From the NCBI GenBank assembly GCA_030674155.1, contig CM060323.1:3250971-3260970 (forward strand): a stretch of DNA of 10,000 nt, in the 5' to 3' direction. The notes under the pieces were generated by a model. It worked only from the letters and a program-made list of their open reading frames with translations. It was not told the DNA's origin and did no database searches. Numbering within the stretch: the first letter of the stretch is position 1; each line of letters begins with the position of its first letter. Positions 1-8,069 of this stretch are shown piece after piece. The translations under genes and the position numbers were made by a program. Source of the stretch: Stramonita haemastoma. Lineage: Eukaryota > Mollusca > Gastropoda > Neogastropoda > Muricidae.

Positions 1-690
1 TCACACTGTTCACACAGGTGTGTGTTTTACATGTCCACCCTGACTACACAGGTGTGTGTTTTACCTGTCCACCATGACTACACAGGTGTGTGTTTTACCT
101 GTCCACACTGTTCACACAGGTGTGTGTGTTTCACCTGTCCACACTGTCCACGCAGGTGTGTGTTTTACCTGTCCACACTGTTCACACAGGTGTGTGTTTT
201 ACCTGTCCACCCTGACTACACAGGTGTGTGTGTTTTACCTGTCCACACTGTTCACACAGGTGTGTGTTTTAACCCGTCCACACTGTTCACACAGGTGTGT
301 GTTTTACCCGTCCACACTGTTCACACAGGTGTGTGTTTTACCTGTCCACACTGTCCAGACAGGTGTGTGTTTTATCTGTCCACACTGTCCACGCAGGTGT
401 GTGTTTTACCTGTCCACACTGTTCACACGGTGTGTGTGTTTTACCTGTCCACACTGTTCACACAGGTGTGTGTTTTACCTGTCCACACTGTCATCACAGG
501 TATGTGTTTTACCTGTCCACACTGTTCACACAGGTGTGTGTTTTACCTGTCCACACTGTTCACACAGGTGTGTGTTTTACCTGTCCACACTGTCCACACA
601 GGTGGTGTGTTTTACCTGTTCACACGGGTGTGTGTTTCACCTGTCCACACTGTCCACACAGGTGTGTGTTTTACCTGTCCACACTGACCG
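1..690. repeat. 34-bp minisatellite, about 20 copies
   Basis: A head-to-tail array with a unit close to CCACACTGTTCACACAGGTG followed by TGTGTTTTACCTGT. GGTG landmarks recur at 17, 51, 85, 119, 155, 189, 223, 259, 294, 328, 362, 396, 429, 465, 499, 533, 567, 601, 627 and 661. Most steps are 34 bp, with a few of 33, 35 or 36 and one short 26-bp unit. Variation is mainly CTGTTC versus CTGTCC or CTGACTA, plus small CA/TG length changes. The array enters from the left edge, so its full length is unknown. No plus-strand frame of the unit contains a stop. Because 34 is not a multiple of three, this produces three overlapping long Cys/His/Val-rich open frames that should not be called genes. Each unit contains CACAG|GTGTGT, which resembles a splice junction, and an E-box core CAGGTG; no function can be assigned. 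Confidence 0.96.
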
Positions 691-1194
691 TAGCTGCACA
701 GAGTGGACAAATTGCAGCTTGTTCATTTTTATCATGGACTTATTGTCTCCCTTAACTCCTTGAGGTGACAACGGGCCAGTGTCTTGAAACTTTCACACAC
801 ACACTGTGTCTGGAGCACACTGAACACGGCGAAGTTCATCTTTCTCTAGGTAGTAGACTGCATGCTAGGTATGTTCCCTTTTGTCCATACCACCTGCCAC
901 AGCTACTGTACTTTTTCACAGAAAGAAAGGTTTGGTTTGTTTGCTTTTTGTTTGCTTGTTTGTTGTTGTTGTTTTTACTACGTGTATGTATCATATATTG
1001 CGAATGTTAGCACTCCGGACCTTGGTTTATCGTTTCATCCGATGGACTTTAAGAGAAATAAAATTGGAACCACTCTTGATCCGATAAATAAAAGTTTTCC
1101 CGCTTGGGCAGCTCAGCAGGATTCGAATCTGCTCTACAAAGCGCTTCAGGTTACATTTATAATGCTCCAAGTACTTACCATCTTTACTCCTGTC
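691..1194. other. non-coding stretch, no gene seen
   Basis: No convincing coding sequence, splice-flanked exon or RNA gene is visible. The stretch contains a T/G-rich low-complexity part (about 930-980, TTTG/TTG repeats). A short imperfect palindrome at about 1116-1134, centred on GATTCGAATC, resembles a pol III B box (GWTCRANNC). No partner A box at the right distance was found, so a SINE fragment is possible but not claimed. The open frames here have low-complexity translations. The stretch probably belongs to the intron upstream of the HELZ2-like exon, or is intergenic. Confidence 0.6.
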
Positions 1195-1246
<52 letters not shown>

Positions 1247-1290
1247 AGTGGTGGTGGTGGTGGTGTGGTGGTGGTGGTGTGGTGATGTTA
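1195..1290. repeat. compound trinucleotide microsatellite (TCA)17 - (TGG)n
   Basis: Uninterrupted TCA repeats run from 1195 to 1246 (52 bases, just over 17 copies). They pass directly into GTG/TGG repeats at about 1248-1285, interrupted by GTGTGG steps. On the minus strand this reads as poly-Met and on the plus strand as poly-Ile, poly-Ser or poly-Val, which explains the odd homopolymeric open frames across it. The non-repeat DNA just before it contains the B-box-like palindrome at about 1120, so the TCA run could be a SINE tail, but this is weak. Confidence 0.95.
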
Positions 1291-1329
1291 TCTCAAAGTA
1301 AAACTTTGAAAAAGAAACATAAAAAACCG

Positions 1330-1333
<4 letters not shown>

Positions 1334-1405
<72 letters not shown>
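1334..1405. repeat. (TG)36 dinucleotide microsatellite
   Basis: Seventy-two bases of pure alternating TG, without a single interruption. It lies only about 45 bp after the compound trinucleotide tract. Alternating purine-pyrimidine DNA of this length is a known Z-DNA former and is expected to vary in length between individuals. Minus-strand open frames crossing it (His-Thr or Val-Cys dipeptide runs) are artefacts. Confidence 0.98.
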
Positions 1406-1408
<3 letters not shown>

Positions 1409-1919
1409 AGACAGGCGAATAAACAGCGGCAGATTCAAGAGCGGCACAAAACCAAGGGAAAACACAGACGACGTAAGTGAAAGCTGACACAAGTGATACA
1501 TCCACAGAGATCACTACTGCAACACCACACTGAAGTCCGAGGGTCATTGATGCAACTGCTGCGTAATTATCTTAGAACTGTCACACTTTTCTGAATACTT
1601 GTAACTGTCTGTCTGAGGTAATGTTACGGGACAAAACGTGCTAAAATAAAATGCGATTTGAGGTGGGTCGCTATGGTCTGTACTTTATTCACAACGGTAC
1701 AGACATAATTTTGATTGGACAACAAGTAATACAATAGTTTATGCCCCGTCGTGAAATACATTCACGAGTGTGACAGCGTCTTACAAGTATAACAGATATA
1801 GACTACAGTTGGTGTAAATGATTTAAAAAAAACCAAAAACTAAAATACTACATTAACTGATACTTAAAAAACAATCAAATTAACTAAAACACTACATTAA
1901 CTGATACTTTTTAAGGATT
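1406..1919. other. AT-rich non-coding stretch, no gene seen
   Basis: No open frame with plausible protein composition is present. A plus-strand AATAAA lies at about 1645 and a minus-strand AATAAA (read as TTTATT) at about 1684, so converging transcript ends are conceivable. Such hexamers are common by chance in AT-rich DNA, and no coding exon is seen beside them. The stretch ends in a short direct repeat and then a poly-C run, listed separately. Confidence 0.5.
1840..1913. repeat. short tandem duplication, two copies about 44 bp apart
   Basis: The string CTAAAAYACTACATTAACTG followed by ATACTT occurs at 1840-1865 and again at 1884-1909, differing at one base (T versus C). The copies are separated by A-rich sequence. 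This is a local duplication with no recognised identity. Confidence 0.85.
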
Positions 1920-1940
1920 CCCCCCCCCCCCCCCCCCCCC
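1920..1940. repeat. poly-C run of 21
   Basis: Twenty-one consecutive cytosines follow an AT-rich stretch. Runs of this length are prone to polymerase slippage and read-length error. The G-rich complement could fold as a quadruplex and the C strand as an i-motif. The exact length should be treated as uncertain. Confidence 0.95.
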
Positions 1941-2077
1941 AAGTCTCATTTTCCTCGGGCTATGCAGCTTGGTTTTACACAGTGCATGCGTTAAATCAGT
2001 AAATACTGCACATGAAAGCGTAGGATGCAGGGATTATATCCCCCAATCCAAAAACGATCCAGATTCTACTGACTACG

Positions 2078-2089
2078 CCCCCCCCCCCC
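2078..2089. repeat. poly-C run of 12
   Basis: A second cytosine homopolymer, 12 bases long, about 140 bp after the first. Nothing around it indicates a gene. Confidence 0.9.
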
Positions 2090-2544
2090 ACCTACCCAGT
2101 ATGTTAACCGTGATGTGACTCAGATTGTTAACATGTACGGTTCAGAAAGATCCCCTTTTTGTGGAAACAGTTTGGCCTATCATCCCATTTCTAGTGGTGT
2201 TTAGTTTTGAAAACAAATTGCAGCTGCCGTTTTGGTTTTGAAAAGTTTCAGAAATCTTTAATCAGTTAAGTTTTGCATTTGAGAATAGTCACCTGTGTAT
2301 TTCATCACGAATTGTGTTTTTTTGTGTTTCCCACAATACCTTCTTGTTTATTATGATAGAGCTGTATTCAATTTTCAGAGAAGGACTACTGTGGCGATTC
2401 AGAATCTTCACCATATGACATTATATAAGAATAGACAGTGTTTAGCAAAATCCACATCTTGTGTGGCCTCAGTGAATAAGCTGACCGACTATTCCTCGGC
2501 ATTGCAGACGATACTGGTTTGATTTGATTCCCATTTCCGCCGCC
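2090..2544. other. non-coding stretch, no gene seen
   Basis: AT-rich sequence without a credible exon. A 75-codon plus-strand open frame at 2295-2522 has no recognisable domain and no supporting splice signals, and is judged chance. The stretch is probably intron or intergenic DNA. Confidence 0.5.
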
Positions 2545-2830
2545 TTCAACATGTGAAAGATTCTGTAGACTTCGGGGTGTATGCTGGTATGTTCGTGTTT
2601 GCGTAACCCACTGAACGCTGACATGGTTTTAATCTTCTGCATGTGTATATACGCAAAGGGAATTAAGGCACTAGTAGGTCTGCACTTAAAGTTAACTTGG
2701 GAGATCATAAAAATCCCCACCCTTAATTCACCAGACGCCACCGAGATTCGAGCCCATGACTTCATGACCCATGGGATTGTCAGCACGAGACCAAATACCC
2801 ACCGACTCGGAGCTGTTTTATTCTTATTGC
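2545..2830 (-). mobile_element. tRNA-derived SINE-like element, minus orientation (edges approximate)
   Basis: Read on the minus strand, the block begins near 2815 with GGTGGGTATTTGGTCTCGTG, which resembles a tRNA D-arm/A-box region. About 40 bases later comes GGGCTCGAATCTCGG (around 2737-2753), a B box close to GWTCRANNC with a partly paired T-arm. After this head comes a body with GGTGGGGATTTTTATGATCT, CCCAAGTTAACTTTAAGTGC, and a part reading ATGTCAGCGTTCAGTGGGTT near 2600-2625. From memory this body resembles a dispersed repeat common in caenogastropod snail genomes; this was not searched. The A-box/B-box layout is seen in the sequence. The family and both boundaries are inference, and no target-site duplication was found by eye. 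The short open frames on either strand here are incidental. Confidence 0.55.
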
Positions 2831-3139
2831 ATGACGGTCACTGACGATGAAGGTAATATAATGATGACATTTGGAAGCTGCACGGGCTTTGGGACTGCTC
2901 GATAGGATTGTGTGTACACTTCCTATCATGATAATCCCTAACATCAACTGGATCACACCCGACAGATACAAACACCTGCAGTACTGGCCAAGTGATTTGA
3001 GCAACGCTCTCAAAGTCTCATCTATTCAATGGATGATGCTCACCTATGAGGTTCCAATCTTCCCAACCAACTCGTAGAAAACTCACTCTGGGTGGGGCTA
3101 GTCAAACTCTTTGAGTATTTTCGAGTAGAATGTATTAAC
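2831..3139. other. non-coding stretch, no gene seen
   Basis: No recognisable gene, tandem repeat or pol III promoter. Short open frames on both strands (about 68-77 codons) lack domain signatures. The segment lies between two SINE-like blocks and may hold further decayed repeat sequence, which would need a repeat library to identify. Confidence 0.45.
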
Positions 3140-3495
3140 ATGGGATCAGGCGCAGTGGTTAGCTTGATGGATTCCTGGCTGGAAGGTCAGGGGTTTGAAT
3201 CCCATATTGCATTGGAGTCATTTGGTTTTTTGGTTATGGCCGGTGCCTGCCCAGAGTGAGTTGCTATGCTCTTTTGGGAGACCGGGGTCGTACGTTCTAG
3301 CGTCATTTTTGTTGCAGAATTGATTTTTGAAAGTGTTCCAGAAATAGTTTGACGAATATTGCAGGTGTCTTGTGTTGCTTCTCTGGGCTTGGTTGATGCT
3401 AGAATATATCATGATATGAAGCGAAGAACACTGCCTTGTCAAGTAGTCTGAAAGCTGGTGCGCTTCCATGGTAGCATCATTATGCAATCATCATC

Positions 3496-3530
<35 letters not shown>

Positions 3531-3535
3531 GACTG
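3140..3535 (+). mobile_element. tRNA-derived SINE-like element with (TCA)n tail (edges approximate)
   Basis: A tRNA-like head is visible: CAGGCGCAGTGGTTAGCTTG at about 3148-3167 resembles an A box and D-arm, and GGGGTTTGAATCCC at about 3190-3203 matches a B box at eight of nine core positions. The T-arm pairs at four of five positions. The following body runs about 280 bp and ends in a TCA/ATC microsatellite (about 3487-3530), a plausible simple-repeat tail. The acceptor stem does not pair, so it is not a working tRNA gene. Whether the whole 3140-3535 block is one element or a head inserted next to an unrelated microsatellite is undecided. Confidence 0.5.
3487..3530. repeat. (TCA)n trinucleotide microsatellite
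   Basis: About 14 TCA units with one interruption (ATCTCATC) near its start. It may be the tail of the preceding SINE-like element. The motif is the same as that at 1195-1246. A short A run (3546-3556) follows after 15 bases. Confidence 0.93.
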
Positions 3536-4406
3536 TCATGCAACGAAAAAAAAAAATGATTCGGTAGCCCCTGTAGATCTGACCTCGTGATGACATCAGT
3601 TACTGTTTCCCATACAATTCTGTGCCTTTGGTCAGGTGGCTTCAAAACATTCAGGATCAGATATTCCTAGGAAAAAGTCGTTGGATGGGTGTTGAAGCAC
3701 TCGCCATCCTAGATGAATGTTTTCTTCTTCTCGTCGAACGCTCATACAGCAACTGTTGTCTGTCACATGAGCGAAAATGTGTTGCGCTGCCTGACAAGTC
3801 AGGCCCAGCACATTCCACTTCGGTGTGGGAGAGAATTGTTGTATTTTCAGCATTTCTGAAAAAAAAGGTAGGAGAATGGACCAACAAGGCAGTAAACAGA
3901 CAAGAACTAGGTGTCAGGAAGAAAAGAAACAAGGCAGAAACAAAGAGAAAAGAGGGAATTCCTGGTACAGCATTTCCAGAAGGTGGGGATGCTGTTTATA
4001 CTGACAGGCCCCCGGCATCCCCAAGGGAGGATATGGTTGTGCTGGTGATGGTGATGGTGGTGGTGGGTGTCACACTCAGTCTGAGAACAGCTGAGCACTA
4101 ATGAAGTGACCTAGCAGCAATGCAGGGCCCTTCCAGTTGGTAGCCACTCGGTGGCCTAACATAGATAAGGTCTTCATGGACGTTTGGACTTGAGGATACT
4201 GGATGACAAGCCTAGGTACGGCTGGAGGGAGAAATCGAAATGATTGGCGTGGAAGCAGCAGGACGCCGACAGGAACTGTACAGAAGATGAGGTAGAACAA
4301 GAATTTCCTGTCTGCTGTATTTAAGTCACAAGCTGCATTCTCTTGACTACCTATTCATGCATGCTCTGTTTGCAATACTGGGCTGTGTTCTGTTTTGTCT
4401 GTTTAG
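3536..4406 (+). other. probable intron 3' end, upstream of main exon
   Basis: No credible exon is seen. The longest frame (3622-4101, 159 codons) is Lys/Arg-rich in its middle, ends in a Val/Met run from a GGTGATGGTG simple repeat (about 4038-4070), and shows no domain. The final bases form a strong splice acceptor: a pyrimidine-rich tract at about 4386-4404 ending TTTGTCTGTTTAG, with AG at 4405-4406. An in-frame stop at 4322-4324 shows that the coding frame of the next exon cannot extend far upstream, which supports the acceptor. The matching donor lies upstream, probably outside the window. Confidence 0.55.
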
Positions 4407-7400
4407 CCAAGAGAGCAGCGCTGACAGACAATGCCACACCATGTTTGGATAACAAACCAGCCCACGTGCCCACTCCCAACACTGTCCGTGTCAGTCACTC
4501 CCGTGGTATCGCCGATACAGTCCTCTCCACCTTTCCTGCCTCCACGTCCGTGTCGACGCAAGGGCCGTTACTTCCATCTGTGTGGGGACAGGCCAATAAT
4601 AACAGTACCAGATCCAAACCCACTGGGAGTGCCACGTGTGAGTCTGAAGATGAGAGCAGTGAGGAAGACCACGGTGATGCCACAGGAGCTCCATCCACTG
4701 CCAATTACTTTCAAGACAACCAGGACAGTAATGACAACTCCGAAGACTTTGTCGAAAAGGTAGTCACCTTATTGCCCGAGGACGGAGAGAACAGTTGGTA
4801 TGACTATAGCGCAAACAGGTCATACCCAGAAGAGGAAAACATTTACATCTCAGAAGATGAGCTAAGAAAGTACGAGAAACCATCTAAAAAGCCACCATTT
4901 TACCCAGAGCTGAAAACAGACCCACAAGAAGTTCAACAGATGTTGACAACAGAACCTGAGAAATACAAGCACTGCCAACTGATCAGTATCGCCGCTCACG
5001 AAGCAAAAGCTAAAGTCTTGGATTCGAGCACCTCTCTCTCTCACATTTGGATCTATGGCCGCTCCAAGATCGGGCGGACGTTTCTGGAAGAGGAGGTGGT
5101 GGTGGAGTTGCTGGCTCAGCCCCAACAGGGCGGGGGGCAGGCCCACAGCACTGCCACCATGGTCAGTGCAGACAGACTGGCTTACGGACAGGTGGTGGCC
5201 TCCCTGGCATTGACTCGATATTCAGATACGCGCCACCCTGTCTTCCTGTGTACTGTGGATGATTGGGACTTCCGTCTCATGCTACCTTTTTGCAAAACTG
5301 TACCCAAGATCTCAGTTCTGCAGGAGAGCACCCTCAGATCAGAAGGCAGAGCAGAAAAGCGCATTGATGTTTTTGACATCACTGAAGATGGCTTCTTCAG
5401 GTACAAACAATCTTTTAAGCTTCGTCACGATACTACCAATCAGTATGTGTTCAGGGTGGTCTTTGTGACCTGGAGATATAGTCGAAGTGTGTATCCTCTA
5501 GGAGTAGTCACTGCTGTTCATCGCACAGGCAGAGACTACACCGCTGGGCTGGAACTCCTTGCTGTGCAACACCGTTTGCCATCCGTCTACCCTGCTGAGG
5601 TTCTGCAACAGGCAGACCAACTGACCGCGGACAAAAACCTGCGCTATGACAGCAGCAGGGAAGATTTGACAGCGAGAGGGGCACTGACTATCGACCCCCC
5701 TGGCTCCCGTGATCTGGATGATGCTCTGAGTTTGTGGAAGGAAGGACACCACTTTATTGTTGGCGTTCACATCACTGACGTCGCTGCTGTTGTTCTGCCG
5801 GATCACCCATTGACGAGGAAGCTAGACGGCGAAGTTTCTCGTTTTATCCACCACACAACAAATGCCACAACATGCTGCCAGAGCCTCTCAGTGAGGGTCA
5901 GTGCAGCTTACTGGAAGGACGGAGCTGCCTATGTCTGTCCGTCTTTTTCAAGCTGAACGAGAAGGGAAAGCAAGTGGACGATCCATGGGTGAAGAAAACT
6001 GTCATCAAGTCACGCTGGCAGCTGACGTATGCAAAGGCCCAGACTATTCTGGAAAAGGGCCAGTGTATGGACACTGACAACGAATTACGTCAAAGCATCT
6101 TTCAGCTGCATCGCTTTGCTACCTTGATGCGCGAAGCGCGCCTGAAAACATCTCGGTTTTTTATCCCCTTTGAGGATTCACGCCTGAGACAGAGGGGTGT
6201 GACGGCAAAAAACACGGATGCCCACCTCCTCGTGGAGGAATGGATGCTTGCAGCAAACGCATTCATTGGCACAAGATTGAGTGGCAAGTTTCCGAGTCTG
6301 ATGATCACGCGCTGTCAGTCACCTCCCCCTCCGCAGGACGTACAGGAGTGGCTGGAGAAGGAGGGCTATGCCGCCTACCTGCCTATGGGGCTGCAAGACA
6401 AGAAGGTCACGGCCAACAAGGTCCTGTCTCTGCAAACCATGCCGTCTCCTCATCCTCAGCAGCTGGTGGAGCTGCAGACTGACGTGTGGCGCAGACTGCG
6501 TGACCATCTGGAGGCGGGAGAAGTGGAAGAGGCCAGAAGAAAGGTGTTCACTGACGCAGTGCACCCCCTGCAATGCCTGGCTCATACAGACTGGTATGAC
6601 CTTATGTCGCAAGCCGAGTATCGCTGTACCTACGGCCTCAATGGTTCCGGGCGCAGCCATTTTAGCCTGGACAAGGATTTCTACACCAATTTCACTTCCC
6701 CTTTGCGTAGATACGTGGACTTGCATGTCCAGCGTCTTCTTCATCATGATCTGGACGGAACGCAGCCAGATTGCCGGCCAGAGGAGGTCATTGAACTGTG
6801 CCAGCATATCAACACTGTGAACCTAAGGCAGAAATCTTTTGACAAAGGCTGCCGAGATCTAGACGTAGCCAGTCGGGTTCAGGCTGAGCCCCTTGTGTTC
6901 AGAGCTTTCCTGGACAGTGTGGACAAGGACCAGCTGGTGCTCCGCCTGCCCTCCTTGCTGCACACGTCAGCACGTAGTCAGGAGATAGCTTTCGCCTCGT
7001 TGGGGGTCAGTCGCCAGCCGGAGATAATTGTGGACACCATGCTGAAGAAGACCAAGGCAACAGTCCAGTGGAATAAGCGAATCTATGACAAAATGGGTAC
7101 ATGCCCAGGCAGCCTAAAGCAGGTGTGGGCTCATTTAGACAGAACTCGCTCCGTGGACATGGTGGTCAGCCGTGATCAGCTCAGTGTCAGCCTGAAACCA
7201 AAGGACTGGGTCAGCATTGTCAGTGCACTCATCAGAGGGGATCGCCCCTCACTGAAGAGAGTTCCTCAACCCGTCACCCATTCCCGCACCAAGACAGAGG
7301 TGGACTACATGTCCTCAGAGAAAGGTGATGGCGCAGTCAGTCTTCGTCCTGTGCACTACAGCACAACCTTCACTGCAGGTCAGGTCATTTCTGTACAGAT

Positions 7401-8069
7401 GTCTACCCAGTCCGTCAGAGGAATGTTAAAGCCCTGTGTGGATCTGCTGTGGGTGGCTCGTCATTCCGGCATCTGCCTCCAGCACACCAAGGACCCTGTG
7501 CACACCCTGACTCGAAGTGCCGACAGCAGCACCCGCGGACAGGAGTTCCACAGCCATGAGGAGTATCTCAGAGCCTGGATGCCTCTCGTGGAGATGGAGG
7601 CTGCGGCAGGGGCTGGTTACTCGGATGCTGCGGTTACCATCCACAATGTCAAGGTCGTCATGAACACGCAGGAAACTGGTTCTTTCAGTTTGAATGCCCA
7701 GTTCTGCGCAGACCGTTGTATCAGTATCGGAGGAAACTCTGCGGATAGTATCCCCCAGGAAAATCCCCGCAACAAAAGCGCCTTCCCACTGGACTACGTG
7801 TGTCTCCGCTATGCCACGCCCTGCCCAAGCCAGGTGAAGGACTTGGTCAGACAGGCAGACCTGCCTGAGGCCCTGGACACTCACTTCACCTGGCTGGCCC
7901 ACGCTGGGGTGATGAGTGTGCTGAAGAAAGGCAAGAAAGCGGTGCATGGACACCATCTGGACGTGACCCTGGCTTTGTGCCCCAACTCCCCAACGCCACC
8001 AGCGCAGTTAATGACGAAGGAGGGGGGTGACGTGACTGTGGAGATCCTGCCCAAGTCGGTTGTGGACAG
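4407..8069 (+). CDS. HELZ2-like protein, large internal exon: cold-shock folds, RNB exoribonuclease, S1-like region
   Basis: About 1,220 codons; residue 1 is AAG at 4409. Residues 1-165 form an acidic, Ser-rich linker. Residues about 188-298 and 362-398 look like cold-shock RNA-binding folds (GRSKIGRTFLEEEVVVEL; YPLGVVTAVHRTGRDY). The RNB domain spans about 424-784. Its DPPGSRDLDDA motif (5693-5725) keeps aspartates at offsets 0, 6, 8 and 9, matching E. coli RNase II D201/D207/D209/D210; YTNFTSPLRRYVDL (6682-6723) matches the second RNB signature with its arginines. An S1-like region follows (about 818-904), then EEYLRAWMPLVEMEAA (7558-7605), which from memory marks the HELZ2 family rather than Dis3. 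The family degrades RNA 3' to 5'; vertebrate HELZ2 is interferon-induced. The exon is bounded by AG at 4405-4406 and GT at 8070-8071, entering after one codon base and leaving after two. The frame shifts by one base near 5812, so the gene may be broken here. Family assignment is strong; substrate and activity in this animal are unknown. Confidence 0.9.
5805..5820 (+). other. single-base frameshift inside the RNB domain
   Basis: Up to TTG at 5810-5812 the frame of the upstream part gives VHITDVAAVVLPDHPL, which matches the RNB family. From 5812 onward the family sequence continues one frame back as DEEARRRSFSFYPP and then MLPEPLS. The consensus in this place is a leucine followed by D-E-E-A-R-x-R-G-T-S-x-Y, so one G appears to be missing after TTG. 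If read without correction, the original frame hits a stop at 5954-5956, removing the second half of the RNB domain and everything after it. No intron could explain a one-base shift. The downstream frame stays open for more than 2.2 kb. Confidence 0.85.

Noticed and set aside
1..690. CRISPR array
   Set aside because: Units are contiguous with no unique spacers, and the window is clearly eukaryotic with introns and SINE-like elements.
22..763. Three overlapping long Cys/His-rich plus-strand open frames resembling a secreted repeat protein
   Set aside because: They are translations of one 34-bp minisatellite in three phases. The repeat is conserved at DNA level across phases, not codon level, and no start context, splice signals or unique domain support a gene.
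1104..1547. Open frames with poly-Ile, poly-Ser, poly-Met or His-Thr runs
   Set aside because: They are produced entirely by the (TCA)n, (TGG)n and (TG)n microsatellites.
3145..3210. Functional tRNA gene
   Set aside because: A and B boxes are recognisable but no acceptor stem pairs and the T-arm has a mismatch; a SINE head explains it better.
3622..4101. 159-codon plus-strand open frame as an upstream exon or small gene
   Set aside because: No recognisable domain. Its C-terminal Val/Met run comes from a GGTGATG simple repeat, overlapping minus-strand frames are similarly open, and it does not connect to the main exon in any supported way.
4343..4406. Translation start of the gene at the beginning of the open frame
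   Set aside because: The first codon is TTG, the leading residues are hydrophobic chance sequence, and a strong acceptor at 4405-4406 explains the boundary; the family needs further N-terminal domains upstream.
5805..5850. Programmed -1 ribosomal frameshift as the explanation of the frame change
   Set aside because: No slippery X XXY YYZ heptamer lies at the shift; TTG slipping back to ATT would mispair. A TTTT run at 5842-5845 allows re-pairing, but the consensus DEEARRR sequence before it is already in the new frame, so the shift is earlier. A one-base deletion is simpler.
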